A stretch of DNA of 64,000 nucleotides from Microcoleus sp. FACHB-831 (GTDB taxonomy: Bacteria > Cyanobacteriota > Cyanobacteriia > Cyanobacteriales > FACHB-T130): contig NZ_JACJON010000032.1 in assembly GCF_014695585.1 (NCBI RefSeq), positions 44,581 through 108,580 of the forward strand, written 5' to 3'. This document shows positions 33,845 to 43,380 of this stretch, in pieces. Position 1 is the first letter of the stretch. Each line of letters opens with the position of its first letter. The translations under genes and the position numbers were made by a program. The notes beneath the pieces were generated by a model. It was given only the letters and a program-made list of their open reading frames with translations, was not told the DNA's origin and ran no database searches.

Positions 33845-36271
33845 ATGACCATTTTTCCTTCTAAGACAAAGGTTTCAGATGTCGAAAACGGTAAATCTGC
33901 CCCACTTAGTCCTGAAGAACTACGTCAGATAAATGCTTACTGGCGTGCCTGCAACTATCTAGCTATAGGGATGATTTATTTACGTGACAATCCACTGCTA
34001 AAAGAACCCCTAAAGCCCGAACACGTTAAGCATCGCCTGTTAGGGCATTGGGGTACAAGTCCCGGTTTGAGCTTTATCTACGTCCATCTCAACCGTTTAA
34101 TCAAGAAATATGACTTGGACGTGATTTACATGGCAGGCCCCGGTCATGGCGCTCCGGGCATCCTTGGGCCTGCATACTTAGAAGGAACCTATTCCGAGGT
34201 TTATCCTGATAAAAGCGAGGACGAGGAAGGTCTGCTCAAGTTTTTCAAGCAGTTCTCCTTTCCTGGTGGAATTGGCAGCCATTGCACGCCTGAAACTCCT
34301 GGCTCGATTCACGAAGGCGGTGAGTTAGGCTACAGCCTCTCCCACGCTTACGGGGCTGCTTTCGATAACCCGGATCTAATTGTGACAGCAGTTGTTGGTG
34401 ACGGTGAAGCAGAAACAGGCCCTCTGGCAACAGCTTGGCACTCCAATAAATTTATCAATCCAATTCGGGATGGTGCCGTTTTGCCTGTCTTGCACCTGAA
34501 CGGCTACAAGATTGCTAACCCAACCATCCTATCCCGCATTAGCCATGAGGAAATAGAGGACTTATTCAAGGGCTATGGCTACACGCCTTACTTTGTAGAA
34601 GGGGATGACCCAACGCAAGTACACCAGGTGATGGCAGCAACCCTAGAAAAAATTGTTCTGGAAATAAAAAAAATTCAAACTGAAGCCAGGACTTCGGGTG
34701 TTGCGAGGCGTCCTCGTTGGCCCATGATTATCCTCCGCACCCCCAAAGGATGGACTGCTCCAGCAGAGATAGACGGTCATAAAGTAGAGGGATTTTGGCG
34801 ATCGCATCAGGTACCAATGGCAGATGTAACTACGAATCCTGCCCACCTGGAGATTCTAGAAAACTGGATGAAAAGCTACAAACCAGAGGAATTATTTGAT
34901 GAGCATGGCAGTCTGATTCCGGAACTCAAAAAGCTGGCTCCTACTGGTCATCGTCGGATCAGTGCCAATCCCGTTGCTAACGGTGGACTTCTGCGTAAGC
35001 CATTGCGCCTACCCGACTTCCGCAACTATGCTGTTGAGGTAGCCAAGCCCGGTGCAGTTGAGGCTGAAAACACTAAGCCTCTAGGGAACTTCCTGCGAGA
35101 TATCATGCGTAATAACATGACTAATTTCCGCATATTCGGGCCAGATGAAACCGCCTCCAATCGACTCAATGCTGTCTACGAAGTCAGCAAGAAGGTCTGG
35201 TTGGCAGATATCCTCCCTGAAGATGCAGATGGCAGTGAACTATCTACTGATGGGCGGGTGATGGAAATGCTCAGCGAACACACCCTGTTAGGCTGGCTGG
35301 AAGGCTATCTTTTATCTGGGCGGCATGGTTTCTTCCACACCTACGAAGCTTTTGCTCACGTTATTGATTCCATGTTCAACCAGCATGCCAAGTGGCTGGA
35401 AATAAGCAAAAATGAGGTTCCCTGGCGATCGCCGATTTCTTCAGAGAATATCTTGCTATCCTCTACTGTTTGGCGTCAAGACCACAACGGCTTTAGCCAC
35501 CAAGATCCAGGCTTCATAGATTTGGTTACTAATAAGAGTGCTGAAGTTACCCGGATTTATCTGCCTCCCGACGCTAACTGTCTACTTTCTGTAGCCGATC
35601 ATTGCCTGCGTAGCACCAACTACGTCAATGTCATCGTTGCAGATAAGCAAAAACACCTCCTGTTTCTCAACATAGAACAAGCGATCGCGCATTGCACCAA
35701 AGGCATCGGCATCTGGGAATGGGCAAGCAACGACCATCATGGGCAAGAACCCGATCTTCCTGATGTTGTTATGGCATCTTGCGGAGATGTTGTGACTATG
35801 GAAGCCTTAGCTGCAACTGCCATCTTAAGAGATGAGTTCCCCGATCTAAAGGTACGGTTTATTAATGTTGTTGACTTGTACAAGTTGCAACCAGATACAG
35901 AACATCCACATGGACTCTCAGACTGGGATTTCGATAGTCTTTTTACCACAGATAAGCCTGTTATTTTCAATTTTCACGGCTATCCTTGGCTGATTCACAA
36001 ACTTGCTTACCGTCGCACTAACCATGAAAATATCCATGTGCGCGGCTACAAGGAAAAAGGCAACATTAACACACCACTTGAGTTAGCGATTAACAACCAA
36101 GTTGATCGGTTCAATCTGGTGATTGACGTGATTGACCGGGTTCCTAAGCTGGGTTCTGCTGCTGTCTATGTTAGAGAACGCATGAAGAACGAAATTATTG
36201 ACAACCGGAATTATGCTCACGCTCACGGTACAGATAAGCCAGAAATTGTCCACTGGAAGTGGCCTTACTAA
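33845..36271 (+). CDS. xfp: Xylulose-5-phosphate/fructose-6-phosphate phosphoketolase
   Basis: A thiamine-diphosphate enzyme of 808 residues, the usual family length. It splits xylulose 5-phosphate or fructose 6-phosphate with phosphate to give acetyl phosphate plus glyceraldehyde 3-phosphate or erythrose 4-phosphate, in the cytoplasm. Family blocks are visible: [31 protein letters not shown], the ThDP/Mg segment [40 protein letters not shown] and, in the C-terminal half, [15 protein letters not shown]. With the downstream acetate kinase it forms a short route to acetate and ATP used for carbon and redox balance. The start has AGGATG about 8 nt upstream. A degraded glgX piece separates it from ackA. 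Confidence 0.96.
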   Translation: MTIFPSKTKVSDVENGKSAPLSPEELRQINAYWRACNYLAIGMIYLRDNPLLKEPLKPEHVKHRLLGHWGTSPGLSFIYVHLNRLIKKYDLDVIYMAGPGHGAPGILGPAYLEGTYSEVYPDKSEDEEGLLKFFKQFSFPGGIGSHCTPETPGSIHEGGELGYSLSHAYGAAFDNPDLIVTAVVGDGEAETGPLATAWHSNKFINPIRDGAVLPVLHLNGYKIANPTILSRISHEEIEDLFKGYGYTPYFVEGDDPTQVHQVMAATLEKIVLEIKKIQTEARTSGVARRPRWPMIILRTPKGWTAPAEIDGHKVEGFWRSHQVPMADVTTNPAHLEILENWMKSYKPEELFDEHGSLIPELKKLAPTGHRRISANPVANGGLLRKPLRLPDFRNYAVEVAKPGAVEAENTKPLGNFLRDIMRNNMTNFRIFGPDETASNRLNAVYEVSKKVWLADILPEDADGSELSTDGRVMEMLSEHTLLGWLEGYLLSGRHGFFHTYEAFAHVIDSMFNQHAKWLEISKNEVPWRSPISSENILLSSTVWRQDHNGFSHQDPGFIDLVTNKSAEVTRIYLPPDANCLLSVADHCLRSTNYVNVIVADKQKHLLFLNIEQAIAHCTKGIGIWEWASNDHHGQEPDLPDVVMASCGDVVTMEALAATAILRDEFPDLKVRFINVVDLYKLQPDTEHPHGLSDWDFDSLFTTDKPVIFNFHGYPWLIHKLAYRRTNHENIHVRGYKEKGNINTPLELAINNQVDRFNLVIDVIDRVPKLGSAAVYVRERMKNEIIDNRNYAHAHGTDKPEIVHWKWPY

Positions 36272-36285
36272 GTTGATTTGAGTTC

Positions 36286-36329
36286 AGGACTTACGCAAAA
36301 GAATTCTTCGTTGTCTATGCGTAAGTCCT
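36286..36329. repeat. Inverted repeat AGGACTTACGCA
   Basis: AGGACTTACGCA (36286-36297) and its complement TGCGTAAGTCCT (36318-36329) with a 20-bp spacer, 14 bp after the xfp stop. It may act as a terminator or be the collapsed ends of an insertion element. A single arm also occurs at 27284. Confidence 0.6.
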
Positions 36330-36353
36330 AGTCATATAGAAATCGAAGTCCTG

Positions 36354-36756
36354 CGCTTGCGACAAATCAAAAACTTTTTCACATCCTTTTATGTTTTCAA
36401 GGAATGCCGATGTTGCTCATGGGAGATGAGGTCAGGCGATCGCAGCAGGGCAATAATAATAGTTACTGCCAAGACAATGAACTGAGTGAGTTTGACTGGA
36501 GCAGTATCGAAAAACACAAGGATTTATTGCGCTTTATCCGAGGACTGATTCACTTCACCTAATCCTTAAAAATCTTTCGGCAAAAAAACTTCTCAGTGTT
36601 ACTTATGGCAGTTATGAGCCGCACATCGTCTGGCATTCACGTTTGGGTAGTGGAGAGGGCTGGCACCAAATTGTACCCTTAATTGCAGATCAAGAATATC
36701 AAGCTGAGGGGCGATCAGTAGTGTTGCTGATGGTGCGTTCACTGCTCTTATACTAA
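36354..36756 (+). pseudogene. glgX: glgX (glycogen debranching enzyme) C-terminal remnant
   Basis: Three reading frames joined in order reproduce the C-terminal third of a GlgX/isoamylase-type debranching enzyme. First RLRQIKNFFTSF, then after a shift MPMLLMGDEVRRSQQGNNNS followed by YCQDNELSEFDWS and LLRFIRGLIHF ending at a stop. After another shift comes VTYGSYEPHIVWHSRLGS up to a stop at 36756. The MLLMGDE and QGNNN-YCQDNE blocks are hallmarks of GlgX. The N-terminal catalytic part is missing. Glycogen debranching feeds sugar phosphates to the phosphoketolase route, so an intact glgX between xfp and ackA in an ancestor would make metabolic sense. Confidence 0.82.
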
Positions 36757-36792
36757 CCGTGACTGTACTCTCATTCAAAATTAGTGAATACG

Positions 36793-38004
36793 ATGAAAAC
36801 ATTGATCGTGAATGCAGGCTCCAGTAGCCAAAAAAGCTGCCTTTATGAGATTGTTGGTGATGCACTTCCCAACCATCCTCCTCAGCCTCTGTGGGAAGGC
36901 CAAATTGATTGGACTCACAGACAGGGGTTGGCAGAACTGAAGGTTAAAACAGCTTCAGGGGCTATTCTCAAAGAAGAGTTACAGCTAGAGTCTCGCCCCG
37001 CAGTGCTTGCTCATTTGCTCAAAACACTTTGGAGTGGAAACACTCAAGTAATCGAGCAACCAGAGGCAATTGATGTTGTCGGGCATCGCGTAGTGCATGG
37101 AGGTCTGGAATATCAGCAGAGTACTATTATTAACTCTGAGGTCAAAGAGGCGATCGCTCGTCTTGCCACCCTTGCCCCGGCTCATAATCCTGCTAATCTC
37201 GAAGGAGTCGAGGTCTGCGAGCAAATTTTGGGAAAAGTGCCCCAAGTGGCTGTATTTGATACTGCCTTTCACGCCCAAATTCCAGAGGCTGCGGCAATAT
37301 ACCCTGGCCCTTACGAGTGGGTAGAGCAGGGCATCCGTCGCTATGGCTTTCACGGCATTAGTCATCAATATTGTGCTGAACGCACAGCTCAGATTCTGGG
37401 TCGAGATTTGCTATCTCTGCGGTTAATTACTTGTCATTTAGGTAATGGTTGTTCTCTAGCAGCGATTCGTAACGGTCGTAGTGTTGACACGACGATGGGG
37501 TTTACACCATTAGAAGGATTAATGATGGGTAGTCGCTCAGGATCTGTTGATCCTGGCATTTTGATTTATTTACTACGACAGTATAATTACTCGGCTGACA
37601 AACTAGATGAACTGCTTAATAAAGAATCTGGGTTGCAGGGAGTATCTGGTGTGTCGAGCGATCTACGGCAGATTCTAGAAGCCATCGCCTCTGGCAACCA
37701 CAGAGCGCAACTAGCGGTAGATATCTACCTACATCGCCTGCGGTCTGGTATTGGTGCTATGCTCGCTAATTTGGGAGGGCTAGATGCTCTAGTTTTTACA
37801 GCAGGAGTGGGTGAAAATGCGGCATTAATTCGGGAAGCTGCTTGTACTGCCTTTGAATTTTTGGGGCTGAAACTCGATCCACAAAAAAATACTCCATCAC
37901 CATTTGATCGGGAAATTACAACGCCTGATTCAGCAGTACGGGTTTTGGTCATTCATACTCAAGAAGATTGGGCGATCGCGTGCGAGTGCTGGCAACTTCT
38001 TTGA
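36793..38004 (+). CDS. ackA: Acetate kinase
   Basis: Transfers phosphate from acetyl phosphate to ADP, giving acetate and ATP. About 403 residues from the ATG at 36793; a GTG three codons upstream is possible, but family members start at MKxLxxNAGSSS. ASKHA-fold motifs are present: VNAGSSSQKSCLYEI (phosphate loop), GHRVVHGG, FDTAFHAQIP, the substrate loop RRYGFHGISHQY, HLGNGCS, MGFTPLEGLMMGSRSGSVDPG and FTAGVGENA. It pairs with the upstream phosphoketolase. Length and all catalytic residues look normal. Confidence 0.95.
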   Translation: MKTLIVNAGSSSQKSCLYEIVGDALPNHPPQPLWEGQIDWTHRQGLAELKVKTASGAILKEELQLESRPAVLAHLLKTLWSGNTQVIEQPEAIDVVGHRVVHGGLEYQQSTIINSEVKEAIARLATLAPAHNPANLEGVEVCEQILGKVPQVAVFDTAFHAQIPEAAAIYPGPYEWVEQGIRRYGFHGISHQYCAERTAQILGRDLLSLRLITCHLGNGCSLAAIRNGRSVDTTMGFTPLEGLMMGSRSGSVDPGILIYLLRQYNYSADKLDELLNKESGLQGVSGVSSDLRQILEAIASGNHRAQLAVDIYLHRLRSGIGAMLANLGGLDALVFTAGVGENAALIREAACTAFEFLGLKLDPQKNTPSPFDREITTPDSAVRVLVIHTQEDWAIACECWQLL

Positions 38005-38091
38005 AAAACTGGTGTAGACGTTGCAAATCGAAGGGATGATGCAGATTTTGCTGTTAGCAGACCAAGGTTATCCAAATGAAGCGATCGCATT

Positions 38092-38214
38092 GATGTTAAT
38101 GATAGTAAATCAACAGTATATACAACTTTTGATCCAAGTGAAGCTAGAAGAATTATTAATCGTTTAAAGTTTCATTACACTCCAAAGCATGGTAATTGGA
38201 TTGTATCAATATAG
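38092..38214 (+). pseudogene. IS630-like transposase fragment
   Basis: The frame reads VYTTFDPSEARRIINRLKF then HYTPKHGNWIVSI and stops. The block (F)xPxEARRxxxRxxFHYTPKHGSWLN is typical of the DDE domain end of IS630-type transposases in cyanobacteria. Only about 40 codons remain, and the sequence departs from the family immediately before the 91-bp repeat copy 2, whose first bases form the stop codon. Confidence 0.7.
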
Positions 38215-38302
38215 CGTTGTTGGTTAAATGAGGTATACGCTAAAGTTTTAAATGCTTTACTGGCCTAAATCTTGGTGTATTTAACTTGTGTGAGAACCGC
38301 TA
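38212..38302. mobile_element. MITE-like 91-bp repeat, copy 2
   Basis: 91 bp matching copy 1 (33050-33140), notably TTAAATGAGGTA-ACGCTAAA-TTTT and ACTTGTGTGA-AACC-CTA. The right end is GAGAACCGCTA, the inverse of TAGCGGTTCTC. It directly adjoins the IS630-like fragment. The two copies bracket the xfp-glgX-ackA region. Confidence 0.65.
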
Positions 38303-38313
38303 GATATGAGCAA

Positions 38314-39378
<1,065 letters not shown>

Positions 39379-39517
39379 TTAAGTAGATGGCAAATGTGGC
39401 AAGGCAAGGCAAAACCCAGAGTGTTGCTTTTTGTGTTTTACCTTCTACCTTCTACCTTACACAATGCCCTATGCCCTATGCCCCATTTCCCATTGCCTAT
39501 TACAAGTTTTATTAACC

Positions 39518-40300
39518 CTAGCTGCGGCGGTGGACTAGAGTGGCAGTTGCTTGGTCTGTGGGCACTAATAGAATTTCGCTGATATTGACGTGGGCTGGTC
39601 GAGTAACGCAGAAGAACACCACATCAGCAATATCTTCTGGTGTCAAAGGCGTCAAACCCTGATAAACCTTATTAGCGCGATCGCTATCGCCGTGAAACCG
39701 CACGTTACTAAATTCTGTTTCTACTAAACCAGGATCTACTGAAGTCACGCGCACTGGCGTTCCTAGCAAATCTTGCTTCAATCCTTCAGTAATAGCTCTA
39801 ACTGCGGCTTTGGAACCACAGTAAACATTGCCGCCTGGGTAAGTTTGATGACCAGCGATTGAGCCAAGGTTGACTACATGACCTCTACCGCGACTGACCA
39901 TTCCTGGTACTATGTGGCGGGTCATATAAAGCAAGCCTTTGATATTAGTATCGATCATTTCTTCCCAGTCTTGAATGCTGCCTTCGTGGAGTTTATCTAA
40001 ACCGCGACTTAGGCCAGCATTATTAATTAGAACGTCTACATCAGACCAAGATGGGGGTAGAGAAGAAATGGCAGATTCTACTTGCTCGCGATCGCGCACA
40101 TCCATCTGCAACAAATGCATCTCGTTGTTAAACTCTTTACCAAGCTTGGCGGCAAGTTCTTCGAGGCGATCGCGGCGTCTAGCAGCTAGAATTAGTTTCG
40201 CGCCAGACGAGGCAAAAATATTGGCGCAAGCTGCACCAATGCCACTACTCGCCCCTGTGATAAAGACGATTTGATTTTGGATGGATGTGTTTTTGCTCAT
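39518..40300 (-). CDS. SDR-family NAD(P)-dependent oxidoreductase (YdfG-like)
   Basis: About 260 residues from the ATG at 40300. The frame is open 20 codons further up, but that part is not conserved-looking and the Rossmann fold begins soon after this Met. Classical short-chain dehydrogenase motifs: cofactor loop TGASSGIG, ARRRDRLEEL after beta-2 (the Arg residues favour NADP), NNAG, catalytic Ser in LGSIAGHQ, and YCGSKAAVRAI with Tyr and Lys of YxxxK. The LSRGLDKLHEGSIQDWEEMI segment is typical of the YdfG/serine-3-dehydrogenase type, which reduces or oxidises small 3-hydroxy acids. The exact substrate is unknown. Confidence 0.88.
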   Translation of the reverse strand: MSKNTSIQNQIVFITGASSGIGAACANIFASSGAKLILAARRRDRLEELAAKLGKEFNNEMHLLQMDVRDREQVESAISSLPPSWSDVDVLINNAGLSRGLDKLHEGSIQDWEEMIDTNIKGLLYMTRHIVPGMVSRGRGHVVNLGSIAGHQTYPGGNVYCGSKAAVRAITEGLKQDLLGTPVRVTSVDPGLVETEFSNVRFHGDSDRANKVYQGLTPLTPEDIADVVFFCVTRPAHVNISEILLVPTDQATATLVHRRS

Positions 40301-40426
40301 AGGTAATGGGTAATCGGTAATGAGAAGACAACCGAATGGGGGTAAGCAAGTCAAAAGCATTCCCAGGCAGGGCCTGGGAACGAGGGCAAAGAATTAATTA
40401 CCAAGTGCCAATTACCAACTACCAAG

Positions 40427-41218
40427 TTATTTTAATACTTGCAGGCGTTGGGTAATCATCGTCATGCCGTCAGCCCGCAATAAGACAGCGGAAATCCAGT
40501 AATTGCCTTGTTTAGCAGGAGCTTTACCCATCTTGAAGATGCCGCCAGATGAGAGTAACTCCAGATCGAAATTACTGGGTTTGAGATAGCGATCGCTCTG
40601 TACGGGTTCTTCTAGTGCCGAACCCAGCAGCAGATCGTCGCCTAGAGGTTCTTTGACAATCGCATCAAAGCTATACTCCTGACCGCTGCGAACCTGCTGC
40701 GGTAACTTGATTTCTACTTCTGGAGGTTTTGCCCCAGAAGTAAGCTGGGTGCGCTCTGTGAGAATATCTTGGCGGACAATTTTTGTGCCTTCAAAAAGTT
40801 GGCGCGATCGCACGCTTGACTCAAGTTTCGTGTCCTTGCCATCCACTAACTGGCTTCCAGCGATCCGAGTCACCGTTTCGGCGACAAAACCATTAGCCCC
40901 GGGTTCCCACGACTGGAGTTCTGTACGATAGGTCAGCTTTGGGTAACGCTTCCACAGTTCGCTTAAAGCCTTTTCTACCGAAGGGCGAGTTAAGCCGTCG
41001 GAGTGGCTAAAATTCGGGCTGTAGAACTGCATCACCGACTGGACGTTTTTGCTATTAGCAGCGGCATCAATTTGCGTCAGGGTGTTTTTGAGCTGGGATG
41101 GTGCTTTATCCGGACTTTCTGCCCGGACGTTAGTGGTTATTAAGACACAGCTACACCCAACCATTAAACTGAGGATGGGTGCAATGAATCGCGCAGAGTG
41201 GGTTACAGGGTTACGCAT
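40427..41218 (-). CDS. Exported NTF2-like protein
   Basis: 263 residues. A signal peptide (about 1-33; APILSLMVGCSCVLITTNVRA) could be cut after VRA; the VGCS stretch could also be read as a weak lipobox. A SnoaL/NTF2-like domain (about 42-150; IDAAANSKNVQSVMQFYSPN, LSELWKRYPKLTYRTEL) is followed by a beta-rich domain (about 165-263). Probably periplasmic. No enzyme residues are evident, and NTF2-like domains often bind small ligands or peptides. Confidence 0.72.
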   Translation of the reverse strand: MRNPVTHSARFIAPILSLMVGCSCVLITTNVRAESPDKAPSQLKNTLTQIDAAANSKNVQSVMQFYSPNFSHSDGLTRPSVEKALSELWKRYPKLTYRTELQSWEPGANGFVAETVTRIAGSQLVDGKDTKLESSVRSRQLFEGTKIVRQDILTERTQLTSGAKPPEVEIKLPQQVRSGQEYSFDAIVKEPLGDDLLLGSALEEPVQSDRYLKPSNFDLELLSSGGIFKMGKAPAKQGNYWISAVLLRADGMTMITQRLQVLK

Positions 41219-41378
41219 CGGTGATAATCAGCTATCAGCAGACTTTAGGCTTTAAACTTCACTTTAGACAATAGAGCTATCCATGTCTGTAGTCCATAGT
41301 TCATAGAGTATAGTCGCTAATCCGCTTATCCACAGTGATTTTGGAATACAGCCAAGGGTAATTTGGAGAACTAACACG

Positions 41379-42440
41379 ATGTCGAACGCATCAAAAAAAT
41401 TGCTAATAGCGGCGAGTGGCACGGGGGGGCATCTATTTCCGGCGATCGCACTAGCCCAACAACTGCCAGACTACAAAATTGAGTGGTTGGGCGTCCCCAA
41501 CCGACTAGAAACCCAGCTTGTACCAAAGGAGTATCCCCTCCACGCTATTGAGGTGGAAGGATTTCAACAACGCTTTGGACTGGGAACGTTGGGCATTTTG
41601 CTGCGGCTGACTGGTTCAATCCGCTATGTGCGCGAACTGCTAAAAGAAGGACAATTTGATGGATTGTTCAGCACGGGGGGCTACATTGCCGCACCAGCAA
41701 TTATTGCGGCGCGATCGCTAGGCTTGCCTGCGATTATGCACGAATCCAACGCCCTCCCCGGCAAAGTGACCCGCTGGCTGAGTCCTTGGTGTACTAAAGT
41801 GGCTATCGGTTTTGAATATGCGGCACACTATCTACCCCGTACCGGAACGGTGTATGTAGGGACTCCGGTGCGATCGCAGTTTCTTTCACCGCAAAAACTA
41901 GATCTGCCAATTCCTGACGACGCCTTTTTGATTGCGATCGCAGGTGGTTCTCAAGGCGCGGTTGCCGTCAATCAATTAGTAAGACAATGCGCCCCAGCTT
42001 GGATAGAAGCAGGTGCGTGGATTGTCCACCAGACAGGAGATAACGACCCAGAAGCCCAAAGTTTCCAACACCCGCATTATTTTTCCCTACCTTTCTATAG
42101 CAACATGGCGGGACTGCTGCAAAGAGCTAATTTAGCAATTAGCCGCGCTGGGGCTGGAACGCTTACGGAACTTGCAGTAACGAAGACTCCTGCAATTTTG
42201 ATTCCTTATCCTTTTGCTGCTGAAGATCACCAAGTTTATAATGCCCAAATGTTTGCCTCGACTGAGGCAGCTTTGGTTTTCCGGCAATCGGAAATAACAC
42301 CCGAATTGTTAGAAACTAAGGTGCTGAACTTAATGCGATCGCCAGCACAAGTTGCACAAATGGCCCAACGCACTGGGGCGCTAGCAGTTACCGACAGCGC
42401 CGAACGTCTGGCACAAATGGTACGTGAAATGCTTGCTTAA
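41379..42440 (+). CDS. murG: UDP-GlcNAc:lipid I N-acetylglucosaminyltransferase
   Basis: Adds GlcNAc to lipid I to make lipid II at the inner face of the plasma membrane, the last cytoplasmic step of peptidoglycan precursor synthesis. At 353 residues it has normal length. Family motifs: the first Gly loop ASGTGGHLFPAIALA, FSTGGYIAAPAIIAA, HESNALPGKVTR, the second Gly-rich loop IAGGSQGA, and the donor site SRAGAGTLTELAVTKTPAILIPYP. It is not embedded in an mra cluster here, which is usual in cyanobacteria. The gene is convergent with the small CTERM protein gene 30 bp away. Confidence 0.96.
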   Translation: MSNASKKLLIAASGTGGHLFPAIALAQQLPDYKIEWLGVPNRLETQLVPKEYPLHAIEVEGFQQRFGLGTLGILLRLTGSIRYVRELLKEGQFDGLFSTGGYIAAPAIIAARSLGLPAIMHESNALPGKVTRWLSPWCTKVAIGFEYAAHYLPRTGTVYVGTPVRSQFLSPQKLDLPIPDDAFLIAIAGGSQGAVAVNQLVRQCAPAWIEAGAWIVHQTGDNDPEAQSFQHPHYFSLPFYSNMAGLLQRANLAISRAGAGTLTELAVTKTPAILIPYPFAAEDHQVYNAQMFASTEAALVFRQSEITPELLETKVLNLMRSPAQVAQMAQRTGALAVTDSAERLAQMVREMLA

Positions 42441-42470
42441 GTGGCGCTATGTTCGGTCACGCGATGGCAT

Positions 42471-42785
42471 TTATAAATCGTTCGACCGACCTACTGTATG
42501 GGGTTCGCGATTAGTTTTGGGGGAACGCATAGGCTGTTCGCGTTTGCGGGTTAAACCACCCAGACCAGCCAAACCTAGCAAGCCTAACCACCCCAAATTA
42601 AAATCGCGATCGCGTTGTGTTTGTGTTTCCACAACATCATTCTGAAGGGGAGCTACGTCTGTATTAGGTCGCTGAGTAGGAGTATCTGTATTTTGAGCAG
42701 AAGCAGGAAGGCTTAAAGACAAAATGGCCAAATTCGCTGCAAAAACTCCAGAGAATAAAACTTTAGACAATTGGGAGCGATTCAT
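42471..42785 (-). CDS. WGxxGxxG-CTERM exported small protein
   Basis: 104 residues: a signal peptide (about 1-30; cleavage after ASA), a Thr/Gln/Asp-rich spacer, then LGWLGLLGLAGLGGLTRKRE (about 63-82). This Gly/Leu helix with a W at its start and a basic stop matches the WGxxGxxG-CTERM pattern known from cyanobacteria, thought to be a sorting or membrane-retention signal. An unusual 20-residue basic tail follows the RKRE. Function unknown. Confidence 0.78.
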   Translation of the reverse strand: MNRSQLSKVLFSGVFAANLAILSLSLPASAQNTDTPTQRPNTDVAPLQNDVVETQTQRDRDFNLGWLGLLGLAGLGGLTRKREQPMRSPKTNREPHTVGRSNDL

Positions 42786-42944
42786 AATTCATCCTCTATG
42801 TTCTTTCTCCCTTAAAGCTATCGGCTGGCGCTAGGAACAAAATCAATCTGTAGCTGTAAACTCACAGGATAAACCGTATTACTGTAGGGATAGAAACCTT
42901 GTGGGTGATACTATTGCGGTATATTACTGCAAGGGTTTTTCTAT

Positions 42945-43265
42945 ATGAAATTTAAATTTATTGCCACAGTTGTATTGCTAGCCTCAAGCGGGTTCGTGGC
43001 TCCGGCTGAGGCTCAAAATCGTGAGAACATTTCGCCGATACAGCCATCTGCTCAAACTCAACCAAGTAGCGATCGCGTTCTGCAAGCTTGTTCCCGCGAC
43101 GCTGCTGATACTCTACCCAGCCCATTTATCGATGTGTCGCCTAACGACTGGGCGTTTAAAGATGTACTGAGTATATATTACTGCGGTGCTTATAGAGGCT
43201 CGATTCCTCCAGATAAGGCTAGAGAGTTGCAACAACAATCTAGCAACCAAAATCGACAAGTTTAA
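42945..43265 (+). CDS. Small exported protein with partial SLH-like motif
   Basis: 106 residues. Signal peptide MKFKFIATVVLLASSGFVAP with cleavage after AEA (about 23). The mature part has a Ser/Gln linker, one Cys pair (ACSRDAADT and YYCGAYRG), and FIDVSPNDWAFKDVLSIYY, the first half of an SLH repeat (FxDVxxxxWAxxxVxxLxxxG). AAGGG lies upstream of the ATG. It precedes the beta-barrel protein gene by 115 bp on the same strand, so the two may be co-expressed at the cell envelope. Confidence 0.72.
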   Translation: MKFKFIATVVLLASSGFVAPAEAQNRENISPIQPSAQTQPSSDRVLQACSRDAADTLPSPFIDVSPNDWAFKDVLSIYYCGAYRGSIPPDKARELQQQSSNQNRQV

Positions 43266-43380
43266 ACTGTAACGGATATTGGTGATTTTATACTTTAGAA
43301 TAATTTTAAATTCCAAAGTTTAAAATCTCATACTTTTCAATTTTTTATTGGCGATCGCTAACTTTACCAGGGCTATTATT

